Source: Prevotella sp. P5-92 (GTDB lineage: Bacteria > Bacteroidota > Bacteroidia > Bacteroidales > Bacteroidaceae). From it: a DNA stretch of 64,000 bases. The DNA is taken from positions 78,268 through 142,267 of the forward strand of contig NZ_NPJG01000098.1 in the NCBI RefSeq assembly GCF_002251245.1, read 5' to 3'. Position numbers and translations under genes: made by a program. Numbering within the stretch: position 1 is the stretch's first letter; each line of letters starts with the position of its first letter. Of the stretch, positions 37,813-47,390 are shown one piece after another. A model generated the notes under the pieces. The model had not been told where the DNA came from. It worked only from the letters and a program-made list of their open reading frames with translations, and made no database searches.

Positions 37813-38852
37813 ATGAAACCAAGGAAAGCGGACAGCCCATAGTGTCGCTGATCATGCCGTTCTTCAACAACAAGGAACTGGTGGGCAAGATGATTGACAG
37901 CATACTGGCCAACACCTTTGAAGACTGGGAGTTGCTGGCCATCGACGACGGCTCGTCTGAAGAGACATTGGCATATCTGTCACATTACACGGCAGACAGC
38001 AGGGTGAAAATCATCAAGAGAGAAACCACGCCCAAGGGGGCACAGACCTGCCGTAACCTTGGTATGGCTCATGCCCAAGGACAGTATTGGATGTTTGTGG
38101 ATTCTGACGACTATCTCACACCGGCATGTATCGGCACCCGGGTGGAGTGGATAGAAAAGCGGCAAGACCTCGATTTCATGGTGTTCCCGTCGGCCGTATA
38201 TATCAACGATGTGTTTGAGCCACATGCTCCGGAAGATATATTTGGCTATAACGTTCATAATGATGACTTGAAAGGATTTGCCCGTCGTGAACTTCCATTT
38301 ATTGTGTGGTCAAATATTTATAGGGCTGATTCGTTAAGAAAAGCTCATTTATTATGGGATACTAAATTACTGTCGCTACAAGATGCAGACTACAATGTGC
38401 ATGCCATTATGGCGGGACTGCGCTATGAATATGCTTATGTGGCACCTGACTATGGATACCGCATACGCCATAGTCAAGGAAGCGTTTCTGCCAAGATCTG
38501 TACTCCTGAGCATTTCAAAAGCAACTTATATGCATCAGTCAAATTTTTCAAAACATATCAAGAGCGTTTTGGACACAAATATGATAGATTTATATACGAA
38601 GGTGTATTGAGATTGTACAACAGGGTTTTTTCAAATGGCATCAACAAACAATATGCCGTGGAAATGGTGCGTATAGTTAAAAAGTACAATCGTTTTTATG
38701 GCACTATTATGGCATTACAAGTTTTTTCCACATTGTTTCTGGAAAAGATTCTACCGAAGAAGTTGGCGCGCCAAATTCCAATGGCATTGTACTTATTTAA
38801 TTTAGATAAAAGGAAAAAGAATATCAGTAAAAGAATCAAGCCAATATTTTGA
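37809..38852 (+). CDS. Family 2 glycosyltransferase
   Basis: It starts at 37809 in an ATGA overlap with the polymerase stop (an ATG at 37794 is also possible), giving about 347 residues. The GT2/GT-A fold is shown by VSLIMPFFNNKELVGKMIDS, LLAIDDGSSEE, a nucleotide-sugar metal site in WMFVDSDDYLTP, and a basic C-terminus. It would add one sugar of the repeat unit on the cytosolic side. Base composition shifts to AT-rich from about 38270 within this gene, which may mark a recombination join. Confidence 0.88.
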   Translation: MNETKESGQPIVSLIMPFFNNKELVGKMIDSILANTFEDWELLAIDDGSSEETLAYLSHYTADSRVKIIKRETTPKGAQTCRNLGMAHAQGQYWMFVDSDDYLTPACIGTRVEWIEKRQDLDFMVFPSAVYINDVFEPHAPEDIFGYNVHNDDLKGFARRELPFIVWSNIYRADSLRKAHLLWDTKLLSLQDADYNVHAIMAGLRYEYAYVAPDYGYRIRHSQGSVSAKICTPEHFKSNLYASVKFFKTYQERFGHKYDRFIYEGVLRLYNRVFSNGINKQYAVEMVRIVKKYNRFYGTIMALQVFSTLFLEKILPKKLARQIPMALYLFNLDKRKKNISKRIKPIF

Positions 38853-38855
38853 TAT

Positions 38856-39746
38856 ATGAAACGACTTTCAATAATTATTGTAACTTATAATTCAGAAAAG
38901 GATATTTTTGACTGTATAAGTAGCATCAAACAATGGTCAGACATTCCATTTGATGAGTTGGAAGTTATTATTGTTGATAATAATAGCAGAAATACTGACT
39001 CTATGTTTGAACAACTACGGTCATTATACGGCAACGACATCGTGCTCGTAAAAAATACCCACAATGGTGGTTATGGGCAAGGCAACAATATGGGAATTCG
39101 TAGGGCCACTGCTCCAGTCATCCTCATTATGAACCCTGACGTTCGTATGATGGAACCAGTATTCAAGACAACATTGGATGCATTTGAGAGAAACAATTCC
39201 CTCTGTATGTATGGTATGAAACAGATGTTATCTGCTACAGAAATGAGCTGTAACTCCTTTTGTTGTGCATACACGGTAAATGGTTACTTGCAGACAATTA
39301 TGACCTCGATAGGCAACCGCTATGATTATTATTTACCTAGATATATGCACTTTTCCGGTTCTTGCTTCTTTATTAGAAAAGAGATGTTCGAGCAAGTTGG
39401 ATTGTTTGACGAAACCATATTCATGTATGGAGAAGAAGAAGACATACATTACAGAATGAGAAAGAATGGTTTCAAACAGATGATATATAATCCCAAATTA
39501 CATTATATACATCTCACAAAAAAACGTGAGCCTAACCTTGCATACGAAACCAAACTTCTTGATGTGGCAATAGAGCACAGTAGGAAGAAAGGATATGATG
39601 TAAGCAAAACCATAAAGAACAGACTGAGAAACAATACCATTTTGCTTTTGCGCGAGATGGTGCTTGTATTCTTAGGAAAGAAAGATAAAAGGCAAATGAA
39701 TTTGTTGAAGGAATTCAGAAAAGAAATTACTAAACGTCTCAAATGA
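38856..39746 (+). CDS. Family 2 glycosyltransferase (rhamnosyltransferase-like)
   Basis: This 296-residue GT2 protein has LSIIIVTYNSEKDIFDCISS, VIIVDNNSRN, NGGYGQGNNMGIR and the DxD-like MNPDVRM, plus the downstream GSCFFIRKEMFEQVGLFDE block typical of WbbL/rhamnosyltransferase-type enzymes. It follows the previous transferase after 3 bases and overlaps the next by ATGA. Confidence 0.88.
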   Translation: MKRLSIIIVTYNSEKDIFDCISSIKQWSDIPFDELEVIIVDNNSRNTDSMFEQLRSLYGNDIVLVKNTHNGGYGQGNNMGIRRATAPVILIMNPDVRMMEPVFKTTLDAFERNNSLCMYGMKQMLSATEMSCNSFCCAYTVNGYLQTIMTSIGNRYDYYLPRYMHFSGSCFFIRKEMFEQVGLFDETIFMYGEEEDIHYRMRKNGFKQMIYNPKLHYIHLTKKREPNLAYETKLLDVAIEHSRKKGYDVSKTIKNRLRNNTILLLREMVLVFLGKKDKRQMNLLKEFRKEITKRLK

Positions 39747-40564
39747 TTTATATTAAGAATACAAATATGACTTTTAACATCCTTATTTCATGTATGCATC
39801 AAAAAGATGCAAGTATTATTAAACGGAGCAATATACAATCAGATGTTGTTGTTGTTAATCAGTGTGACCATGACAGCATTGAGGAATATGACTTTGTTAA
39901 TAAAAAAGGCAGAACTTGTCATGTAAAATTTATATGTACAAGGGAACGTGGATTATCCAAAAGCCGAAATATGGCGATACGTAATGCCTGGGGGGATATT
40001 TGCCAGATTTGTGATGACGATGAAGTATTACCTGATGATGGAGAAGAGAAAATATTGAAGGCTTATGCAGAGAATCCTGATGCAGGTCTTATTGTTTTTG
40101 CTGTCGTAAGAAATGACCGTCCTATAAAATACCCACAAGAGAAGAGGCCTTTGGGATTTATACAAATCTTAAAAACATCATCCATACAGATAACATTTTC
40201 ACGTCATCTATCTAACAAACATGGTATCCTTTTTGATGAAAAAATGGGTTCTGGCACTGGAAATGGAGGTGGAGAGGAGAATAGGTTTATGCTCGATTGG
40301 CGGAAAAAAAGAGTAAAAATGCTTTATTATCCAGACATTATTGCTACGCTAATGTCTGCTGATAGTCAATGGTTTCATGGATACGATGCCCGTTACTTCG
40401 AAAACTTAGGTTGGACAGATAGACGTATTTTGGGTAATGTGTTAGGAATGATCTATCTTTTTTACTGGCCATTATTCCGTAGAAAATCTTACAAACAGGA
40501 TGGCTCTCTTTCTTTATTAGAAACTATAAAATACAGTTTGAAAGGGTATTTTTCAAAAAGATGA
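39743..40564 (+). CDS. Family 2 glycosyltransferase
   Basis: This 273-residue protein overlaps the upstream stop (ATGA); an ATG at 39767 (MTFNILISCMHQ) is an alternative start. The GT-A motifs are diverged: RGLSKSRNMAIRNAWGDICQICDDDEVL contains the metal-binding CDDDE, and GSGTGNGGGEENRFMLDW follows. The sugar specificity is unknown. It is the last plus-strand gene before the inverted GH16 gene. Confidence 0.82.
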   Translation: MIYIKNTNMTFNILISCMHQKDASIIKRSNIQSDVVVVNQCDHDSIEEYDFVNKKGRTCHVKFICTRERGLSKSRNMAIRNAWGDICQICDDDEVLPDDGEEKILKAYAENPDAGLIVFAVVRNDRPIKYPQEKRPLGFIQILKTSSIQITFSRHLSNKHGILFDEKMGSGTGNGGGEENRFMLDWRKKRVKMLYYPDIIATLMSADSQWFHGYDARYFENLGWTDRRILGNVLGMIYLFYWPLFRRKSYKQDGSLSLLETIKYSLKGYFSKR

Positions 40565-40580
40565 CTATTCTGATCGAATA

Positions 40581-41408
40581 TTATTTGTTATGCCAATTTT
40601 TCTGATACACCCTTATCCAGTCAAACTCTGTGGTATATATAGCTTTTGTATCGGGAAGTTGTCCAATCTTCCCGTTACATAGGCTTTGGTTGAGACGCAA
40701 GAACATTGGTTGATCGAATGTCCACTGGCCTTTTGCCAATAAAGCGGGGACGTCTGATTTGTGATATCGTCCAGTCTCTTTCCCGTCAATTGTCCATATT
40801 ACTTCTGTTGGAGTCCATATAATACCATAGATGTGCCATTTCGTGACATTAATGTCTGACTTGAAAAGGTTTTTCTCTCCATGTTTTGGAGTATTCACTG
40901 TGTATTGTGAGTGAATGGTATGGAAAAGCTCTTCCTTTTTGCCGAACGATTCCATGATGTCAATCTCAGAGTATAACTTGTGTTTCTTAGGGTCATTTCT
41001 TATCCACGCGGCGGGTGAATTGCCGCTCTTGACGTTTGTCCTCATTCTCACCTCCACCTTGCCATAGGTAAAGTCAAACAAGTCCATCGTCTCCACCGCT
41101 CCCGTCAACATCGTGGCAGTGTCGGTCTCCAAGTTCTTGTTCGGTATGGCTCTACACACGAGTCTGCCATTCTTGATATATACCACATCCTTGCTGTCGG
41201 ATATCCATCGTGCCCACCTGCTTGGGTTACGGCAGCAGCGTTTCCACTTTGTGCTGTCGGGCTGCGAGCCGTTAGGCAGGTTGAACTCATCGGCGAATAC
41301 CAACCTGTAGCTGTTGTCTTTTATTACGTCTTCCCGTTTGTCATTTAAGGAAAATGATAATATGACCAATGATGTGGCTATTGTCAATCCGTAAATGTAT
41401 TTTTTCAT
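40581..41408 (-). CDS. Glycoside hydrolase family 16 protein
   Basis: This protein of about 275 residues has an N-terminal hydrophobic signal or anchor (MKKYIYGLTIATSLVILSFSL) and the GH16 jelly-roll. The catalytic signature is YSEIDIMESFG (E-x-D-x-x-E), preceded by GKVEVRMRTNVKSGNSPAAW and followed by HIYGIIWTPTEVIWTIDGKE. GH16 enzymes cleave beta-1,3/1,4-glucans or galactans. The frame is open to 41486 but the ATG at 41408 gives the proper signal sequence. It is inserted in reverse orientation inside the capsule genes with its own promoter, so it may edit or release the polymer. Confidence 0.9.
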   Translation of the reverse strand: MKKYIYGLTIATSLVILSFSLNDKREDVIKDNSYRLVFADEFNLPNGSQPDSTKWKRCCRNPSRWARWISDSKDVVYIKNGRLVCRAIPNKNLETDTATMLTGAVETMDLFDFTYGKVEVRMRTNVKSGNSPAAWIRNDPKKHKLYSEIDIMESFGKKEELFHTIHSQYTVNTPKHGEKNLFKSDINVTKWHIYGIIWTPTEVIWTIDGKETGRYHKSDVPALLAKGQWTFDQPMFLRLNQSLCNGKIGQLPDTKAIYTTEFDWIRVYQKNWHNK

Positions 41409-41496
41409 AATCTGCTTATTCCTTCTTATATCTGTCTTGTCATTTCTGACAGGACAGTCACGTATTTCTAACATACGTCTTTTCAATGTTGGTGTG

Positions 41497-41527
41497 CAAA
41501 GATAGCAAGTTTAATTTATATATGCAA
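41497..41527 (-). promoter_or_regulatory. Promoter of the GH16 gene
   Basis: On the minus strand TTG (41527-41525), 20 bp, and TATCTTTG (41504-41497) match the consensus exactly. The leader to the ATG at 41408 would be about 80 nt. Confidence 0.82.
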
Positions 41528-41619
41528 GAAAACAAGGATAAAAACTACTTTGATTGATATTTATATCAAATCAGGTACAATATTTTCCACATCTGTCCGT
41601 TTATATATAAAAAGAATAT

Positions 41620-42411
41620 ATGACTGAACAAGATTTAGTCTCGATAGTTATGCCCACATTCGATTGTGAAGCATATATTGTTGAGGCGATAAAGTCTGTT
41701 AAAGCACAGACTTATATGAATTGGGAGCTGCTCATTGTTGATGACTGCTCGTCTGATGCTACGGAAAGTGTCGTTTGTAAAATGATAGCAGACGATGCAA
41801 GAATAAAGTATATGCGTAACCCGAAGCGACTTGGAGCAGCAGAGAGCAGAAACAAGGCTCTGAGTATGGCAAAAGGACGATGGATTGCATTTTTGGACAG
41901 TGACGACCTTTGGTTTCCTGATAAGCTTAACAGCCAGATCAAATTCATGACAGACCACGGATACCACTTCTCTTATCATAAGTATTATGTTATTGACGAA
42001 GAGGGGAATTCGTTGAACACCATCGTCGGTGGCATGGAGAAAGTCGGTGTTTTTGGAATGTATAGCTGCTGTTGGCCAGGATGCCTTACGGTTATTTACG
42101 ACCGTGAGTTTGTAGGATTGGTTCAGGTTGCCAGTATCGAGCGTAATAATGATTCTGCCATCTGGTTAGACGTAGTTCGGAAATGTCCTTGTTATCTGCT
42201 GAACATGCCATTGGCATATTACAGACATAGAAAAGGTTCTCTTACCCCTTCTTCTGCATGGAAGAAAGTCTTGGCTCATTATCCTCTCTTCCGGGTCGGT
42301 GCCAAGATGAATCCTGTAATGGCATGGATCATGGTTGGCGTCAATATCTTGGGTAGTATATATAAGAAAGTCTTTTATGTAAAGACGGTAAGAGAATTGG
42401 CTACTACATAA
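41620..42411 (+). CDS. Family 2 glycosyltransferase
   Basis: This 263-residue GT2 enzyme has VSIVMPTFDCEAYIVEAIKSV, LLIVDDCSSDATE, LGAAESRNKALSMAKGRWIAFLDSDDLW with the DxD motif, and the acceptor-side block MPLAYYRHRKGSLTPS. It resembles the transferases placed next to capsular initiating enzymes in Bacteroidales. It restarts the plus-strand block after the GH16 gene. Confidence 0.9.
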   Translation: MTEQDLVSIVMPTFDCEAYIVEAIKSVKAQTYMNWELLIVDDCSSDATESVVCKMIADDARIKYMRNPKRLGAAESRNKALSMAKGRWIAFLDSDDLWFPDKLNSQIKFMTDHGYHFSYHKYYVIDEEGNSLNTIVGGMEKVGVFGMYSCCWPGCLTVIYDREFVGLVQVASIERNNDSAIWLDVVRKCPCYLLNMPLAYYRHRKGSLTPSSAWKKVLAHYPLFRVGAKMNPVMAWIMVGVNILGSIYKKVFYVKTVRELATT

Positions 42412-42445
42412 TATAAATAGTCATAAACATTAAAACAGATTAACC

Positions 42446-44362
42446 ATGCAATTATTTCATAAGTTCATCAACTGGTATTTCAGCCGCAATGCGTTGCCCT
42501 ATTGGTGCATCCTTGCTGCTGATTGCTTGATATTGCTCTCATTCTATCTCTTTGGCTATTATTGTTTTCTCGGCGGTACGTTGTTAGTCGATTACTTTTG
42601 GGAAAAGGTTGGGGCTATATTGTTCTGTCTTTTGTTTTATATGATTGGCTTCCGGGTATTGCATACGTATTCTAATGTCATAAGATACTCTTCGTTTGTA
42701 GATCTCTACCAATTGGCATGTGCGAATGTCATCGGTACAGTTTGTGTTTTGTTGGTTCGGCTCTTATTTATTGACAATGACAATATCATCTTCCCTGGTT
42801 TGCGCATCACGCTATTTGCTTTCTGTTTCGGTACTTTGGCCATGTGGGCGGTCAGGGTTCTTGTGAAAACCTTGTTTGATGTGGTTGACGTCAATGTCAA
42901 TGCAAAAAATGTTTATATCTACGGCACCACGTCACAAAGCGTAAGCATTGCGAAAAGCGTGAGAAACCAGCATCCTTCGAAATACATCGTGAAGGGTTTT
43001 GTCTCTCCTCTGGAAGATAAGAAAAATAAATATCTTGTAGGCCTGCCTGTGTATAACGTTCATAAGGATCTTGTCAACCGCATGAAGAGGGATGATATTG
43101 AAGGCATAATTGTGTCTCCCGTCTCTACCGTTGACTTCTGTGCCGACCAAGAGTTTATCGACTTGCTCACAGACAATGGGATAAAGCTCTTTATGATGCC
43201 TGAGGAATTTGAGTGGGATGGCGTGTCGCCAATCGAAAACGGAAACATGCCCCATCAGGTGGATGTGGAGGAACTGCTGCCAAGAAAACAGATAATGATT
43301 GACATCGATGCCATTGCCAAGAATCTAAACGACAAGACCATTCTTATCACAGGCTCGGCTGGCAGCATAGGAAGTGAGATGGTAAGACAGATTGCCAGCT
43401 TTAGACCTAAGCGCCTCGTACTGATAGACCAGGCTGAGACGCCACAGCACGACATCCGATTGATGATGACCGAGAAATGGCCCGGCATAGAGTGTCACAC
43501 TATCGTGACCAGCATATGTGGTCAGAAGAATATGGAAAGGATATTCGCCGAATACCGTCCTGAATATGTCTTCCATGCCGCGGCATATAAGCATGTGCCG
43601 ATGATGGAAGACAATCCTTCGGAAAGTATCAGAAACAATGTCATCGGCACAAAAATCATAGCCGACCTTGCTGTGAAATACGGTACCGCAAAGTTTGTGA
43701 TGATTTCTACTGACAAGGCGGTCAATCCCACTAACGTAATGGGATGTTCCAAGCGCATATGCGAGATCTACGTGCAGAGTCTTGACAAAGCCATTAAAGA
43801 TGGTAAGATATCGGGAAAGACCCAGTTTGTGACCACAAGATTCGGTAATGTGCTGGGCTCTAATGGTTCGGTAATACCATTGTTCCGCGAGCAGATAAAG
43901 AAAGGCGGACCGGTAACGGTGACTCACCCCGACATCATCCGATTCTTCATGCTCATTCCCGAGGCTTGTCGCTTGGTGCTCGAAGCAGGAGTAAAGGGCA
44001 ATGGAGGCGAGATATTCGTTTTCGATATGGGCGAACCGGTAAAGATTGCTGACTTGGCAAAGAGAATGATCAAGCTCAGCGGTGCCAAAGACGTTGAGAT
44101 AAAATACACGGGTCTGAGACCTGGTGAAAAGTTATATGAGGAAGTGTTGAGCACAGAAGAGACCACCCTACCCTCTTTCCATAACAAGATCAGGATTGCC
44201 AAGGTAAAGGAGTATGATTACGACAATGTCAACAGGCATATTACCGACATGGGTGAGAAATGCGACACTCTCCCTGATCTCGATATTGTAAGGATGATGA
44301 AGGTGATCGTGCCTGAATATATCAGCAAAAATTCGGTGTTTGAGGTCTTAGACAAGAAGTAG
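42446..44362 (+). CDS. Membrane-bound UDP-GlcNAc 4,6-dehydratase family protein (PglF/CapD-like)
   Basis: This 638-residue protein has about four N-terminal membrane helices, a CoA-binding-like Rossmann domain (KNVYIYGTTSQSVSIA, residues about 150-270), and a C-terminal SDR domain with ILITGSAGSIGSEMVRQ, AAAYKHVPMMEDNP, MISTDKAVNPTNVMGCSKR and TTRFGNVLGSNGSVIPLF. The long PglF-type enzymes convert UDP-GlcNAc to the 4-keto-6-deoxy sugar. The aminotransferase and sugar-phosphate transferase that would use the product follow directly. Confidence 0.9.
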   Translation: MQLFHKFINWYFSRNALPYWCILAADCLILLSFYLFGYYCFLGGTLLVDYFWEKVGAILFCLLFYMIGFRVLHTYSNVIRYSSFVDLYQLACANVIGTVCVLLVRLLFIDNDNIIFPGLRITLFAFCFGTLAMWAVRVLVKTLFDVVDVNVNAKNVYIYGTTSQSVSIAKSVRNQHPSKYIVKGFVSPLEDKKNKYLVGLPVYNVHKDLVNRMKRDDIEGIIVSPVSTVDFCADQEFIDLLTDNGIKLFMMPEEFEWDGVSPIENGNMPHQVDVEELLPRKQIMIDIDAIAKNLNDKTILITGSAGSIGSEMVRQIASFRPKRLVLIDQAETPQHDIRLMMTEKWPGIECHTIVTSICGQKNMERIFAEYRPEYVFHAAAYKHVPMMEDNPSESIRNNVIGTKIIADLAVKYGTAKFVMISTDKAVNPTNVMGCSKRICEIYVQSLDKAIKDGKISGKTQFVTTRFGNVLGSNGSVIPLFREQIKKGGPVTVTHPDIIRFFMLIPEACRLVLEAGVKGNGGEIFVFDMGEPVKIADLAKRMIKLSGAKDVEIKYTGLRPGEKLYEEVLSTEETTLPSFHNKIRIAKVKEYDYDNVNRHITDMGEKCDTLPDLDIVRMMKVIVPEYISKNSVFEVLDKK

Positions 44363-44450
44363 GATAGTAATGGTTAAACAATTATTCTCTTTTACTTTAT
44401 ATGTTGAACTCAAGAGGAAAAAATAACGGTTTATCAGAACTAAATAAATA

Positions 44451-45749
44451 ATGACAATGAAATTGCGTAATGTACCATTCTCGCCTCCTGACATGACTGA
44501 ACGGGAGGCAGAAGAAGTAAAGAATGCCATCATAAGCGGATGGATCACTACCGGTCCGCGCACCAAGAAACTGGAGTCTCTGATTTCAGAATACCTGCAT
44601 ACCGATAAGACGGTGTGTCTTAATTCTGCCACAGCTTCTATGGAAATGGTCCTGCATCTGCTCGACCTTAAGCCAGATGACGAGGTGATAGTTCCTGCAT
44701 ATACTTATACAGCTACAGCGTCTGTAACGCAACATATAGGCTGCAAGTTGGTTATGGTTGACAGTCAGAAGGACTGTGTCGAGATGGATTACGACAAACT
44801 CTCTGAGGCTATTACTGAACATACAAAGGTAATCGTGCCTGTAGATATAGCCGGTATCGTGGCCGACTACGACCGTGTGTTTGAAATAGTTGAGGCAAAG
44901 AAGCATCTCTTTCATCCAGACAACGCTTTGCAGGCTAACGTCGGACGAATCATCGTCAGTGCAGACTGTGCCCACTCTTTCGGTGCCGAAAGGCATGGGA
45001 AAATGGCTGGCGAAATAGCCGACTTCTCCTCGTTCTCGTTTCATGCCGTGAAGAACTTCACTACCGCTGAGGGAGGTGCAATGACGTGGAACTTGTCGTT
45101 CGGCAATAGTGTCGTTCCTGTGGATGTGGATTATCTGCCCATTGTACCTAAGAAAGAAGGAGAGACGTGGAATGAGTTGTTGTATCGAGTCAGCCAGTTG
45201 TTCTCGCTCCATGGTCAGAACAAAGACGCCTTAGCCAAAACGAAGCTCGGCGCTTGGGAGTATGACATCATCGGACCGTGGTATAAGTGTAACATGACAG
45301 ATATCATGGCGGCTATGGGACTCGTTCAGTTTGAGCGTTATCCTCAGATATTGGCCAAGCGCATAAATTACGTCTCTATGTATAATAAGGCGATTGATTG
45401 CCTCAACCTTGATTCTGCGCCTGACCACAAGGTGGTTTATCTCAACCATGAGGACGCTGACCACCGATCTTCTCACCACCTTTATCTCTTGCGTCTGCTT
45501 GGACGCACTCGCGAGGAGGTAAACAGGGTGATTGAACTGATGGCAGAGCGTGGCATTGCCACCAATGTCCACTACAAACCACTGCCTATGATGACTGCCT
45601 ACAAGGCTCTTGGATTTGACATCAAGAACTTCCCTAATGCCTACCATATGTATGAGAATGAAATCACGCTTCCTCTAAACACCAAGATGACAGAGGAGGA
45701 TGTGGAGTATGTCGTCTCAAATTTCTGTGATATAGTCAAGTCGTTATGA
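44451..45749 (+). CDS. DegT/DnrJ/EryC1/StrS sugar aminotransferase (WcfR/PglE-like)
   Basis: This 432-residue PLP enzyme would aminate the C4 keto group of the UDP-4-keto-6-deoxy sugar. Visible are ISGWITTGPRTKKLE at the N-terminus, VIVPAYTYTATAS, SADCAHSFGAE and the PLP lysine in FSFHAVKNFTTAEGGAM. Its combination with a long dehydratase and a small phosphoglycosyltransferase matches the AATGal route of Bacteroides PSA and the bacillosamine route of Campylobacter. It overlaps the next gene by 4 bases. Confidence 0.9.
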   Translation: MTMKLRNVPFSPPDMTEREAEEVKNAIISGWITTGPRTKKLESLISEYLHTDKTVCLNSATASMEMVLHLLDLKPDDEVIVPAYTYTATASVTQHIGCKLVMVDSQKDCVEMDYDKLSEAITEHTKVIVPVDIAGIVADYDRVFEIVEAKKHLFHPDNALQANVGRIIVSADCAHSFGAERHGKMAGEIADFSSFSFHAVKNFTTAEGGAMTWNLSFGNSVVPVDVDYLPIVPKKEGETWNELLYRVSQLFSLHGQNKDALAKTKLGAWEYDIIGPWYKCNMTDIMAAMGLVQFERYPQILAKRINYVSMYNKAIDCLNLDSAPDHKVVYLNHEDADHRSSHHLYLLRLLGRTREEVNRVIELMAERGIATNVHYKPLPMMTAYKALGFDIKNFPNAYHMYENEITLPLNTKMTEEDVEYVVSNFCDIVKSL

Positions 45750-46333
45750 TAAAGCGTTTGTTTGACATAGTGGCATCGGGCTGTGGACTGTTGGTTCTCA
45801 GTCCCGTGCTTTTGCTTGTGGCCCTATGGGTAAAATTGGATTCAAAAGGTCCTGTTTTCTATCGCCAAGTGCGGGTAGGCCTGCACAATAAGGATTTCCG
45901 CATATTCAAGTTTCGCTCCATGCGTGTAGGGGCCGACAAGGGTTCTTTGGTCACTATCGGCGGTCGTGACCCCCGGGTCACTCGTTCTGGCTACTTCATT
46001 CGCAAATACAAACTCGACGAACTGCCCCAGCTCATCAATGTCTTTGTCGGCGACATGAGTCTTGTAGGACCGCGTCCCGAAGTGCGTCACTATGTTGATT
46101 ACTGGACTCCCCAACAGATGCGTGTGTTGGATGTGCGTCCAGGCATCACCGATCCGGCCTCGATCAAGTTCCGTAACGAGAATGAACTGATGGAACAGGC
46201 AGATGATCCAGAGGATTATTATATCCACATTATCATGCAGGAGAAAATTCGCCTCTATTTGGAATATGTTGATAATGCTTCGTTTTGGTATGACATAAAG
46301 TTGATATTCCAGACTTTCAAGGCGATCGTATGA
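45746..46333 (+). CDS. Initiating sugar-phosphate transferase (small PGT, WcfS/PglC-like)
   Basis: This 195-residue monotopic membrane protein has a hydrophobic re-entrant N-terminus (MIKRLFDIVASGCGLLVLSP), then the PGT motifs FKFRSMRVGADKG and YKLDELPQLINVFVGDMSLVGPRPE. It transfers a sugar phosphate from the UDP-sugar to undecaprenyl phosphate, starting repeat-unit assembly. Its stop (TGA) overlaps an ATG of the IS transposase remnant, so the last few residues may have been altered by the IS join, though the length is normal. Confidence 0.9.
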   Translation: MIKRLFDIVASGCGLLVLSPVLLLVALWVKLDSKGPVFYRQVRVGLHNKDFRIFKFRSMRVGADKGSLVTIGGRDPRVTRSGYFIRKYKLDELPQLINVFVGDMSLVGPRPEVRHYVDYWTPQQMRVLDVRPGITDPASIKFRNENELMEQADDPEDYYIHIIMQEKIRLYLEYVDNASFWYDIKLIFQTFKAIV

Positions 46334-47146
46334 AACGGCTTCTCCCTCTTAATGAGATGGCAGTGAACTTTGGTTTGGTGAGCAACCATCCAGTACGGAA
46401 GCGTGGCCGTAAGTCCTTCTTCTCCCCGGAGGGCAAAGTTGCTCTGATGTTCCTGAAGATGTACACCCAGCTGAGTGCCCCGAAACTGCTGGAGCAGTTG
46501 AACGGCAACGTCCACTATCAGATATTCTGCGACGTGTACGTCAATCCTCTGTGCCCCCTGACGAACTACAAGCTGATAGATGACATCATCTCCGAGCTTT
46601 CCGACAAGCTGAAGATCCAGCAACAGCAGAACATACTCGCAGATGCATGGAAACCGTACATGAAAGAGCTTGATACATTCTACACAGATGCGACATGCTA
46701 TGAGAGCGAGATGCGGTATCTCTTTCATCGAGACACACTCCTTCAACGCCTTCAATGAGGGCACAAGACTCGGACATTGCATCAAGATGCACATGCGGCT
46801 GTTTGGTGTGGATGCGAAGAAGATTGGTGGCGACACCGGCTATGCAGGCACAGCCAACAGGGACCTCTGCAAGGAACTGGGCATACAGACATCATTCGTC
46901 AAGCGTGGCCGTCCATCAGCAGAGAAGAAGAGGGAGGAAGACTATGTCCGCAAGGAACTGGCAAGAGTCAGGGCCACTCAGATGGAAGGCTCGTTCGGAA
47001 CACAGAAAGAGCATTACGCCATGCGCAGGATCAAGGCCAGGAAGAAGAAAACAGAGATCCTGTACATCTTCTTCGGCATCCACACAGCGAACGCAGTCCA
47101 TCTGGCGGGGCGTCTGGCAGGGCTGCAAGAGACCAAGACGGCATAA
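46330..47146 (+). pseudogene. Broken IS transposase (IS5-like DDE family)
   Basis: The N-terminal piece (46330-46758) has LLPLNEMAVNFGL, RGRKSFFSPEGKVALMFLKM and FYTDATCYESEMRY with the first catalytic Asp. The C-terminal piece continues in another frame (from about 46706 to 47146) with FIETHSFNAFNEG, GGDTGYAGTANRDLCKELGI and TSFVKRGRPS. The middle of the protein (about 150-200 residues in relatives) is deleted between MRY and GISFIE, and the join shifts frame. The first roughly 20 residues of the family are also missing. It cannot be active. Confidence 0.85.
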
Positions 47147-47341
47147 GAGACATCTGAAACGGAATTAAGATGGAGTCCTCCGAAGAGAACTCCTAATCTG
47201 TTATCGGCAAAGGTAGCAAATACACGACTTTGGAGTGCCGTTATATCAGCAAAAAGCAATTAAAACTTGTCGCATGGAACATCAAGATACCAAGCTGACC
47301 TCTATGCGTCCACGACTGAAAAAATTAAACGACAATCCCTA
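46330..47341 (+). mobile_element. IS remnant, copy 1 (internal deletion, lacks its left end)
   Basis: This segment carries the broken DDE transposase and, at 47231-47341, an IS right end that recurs almost identically on the minus strand at 54305-54417. The two copies part after the shared ...AACGACAATCCCTA, which marks the element boundary. No matching AGGGATTGTCG left terminal repeat is seen before 46330, so the left end was lost where it joins the sugar-transferase gene. Confidence 0.8.
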
Positions 47342-47390
47342 GTTAAACTACACGGCAATCTGCAAGAAAAGCGGTTGGGACTGTTGTTAC

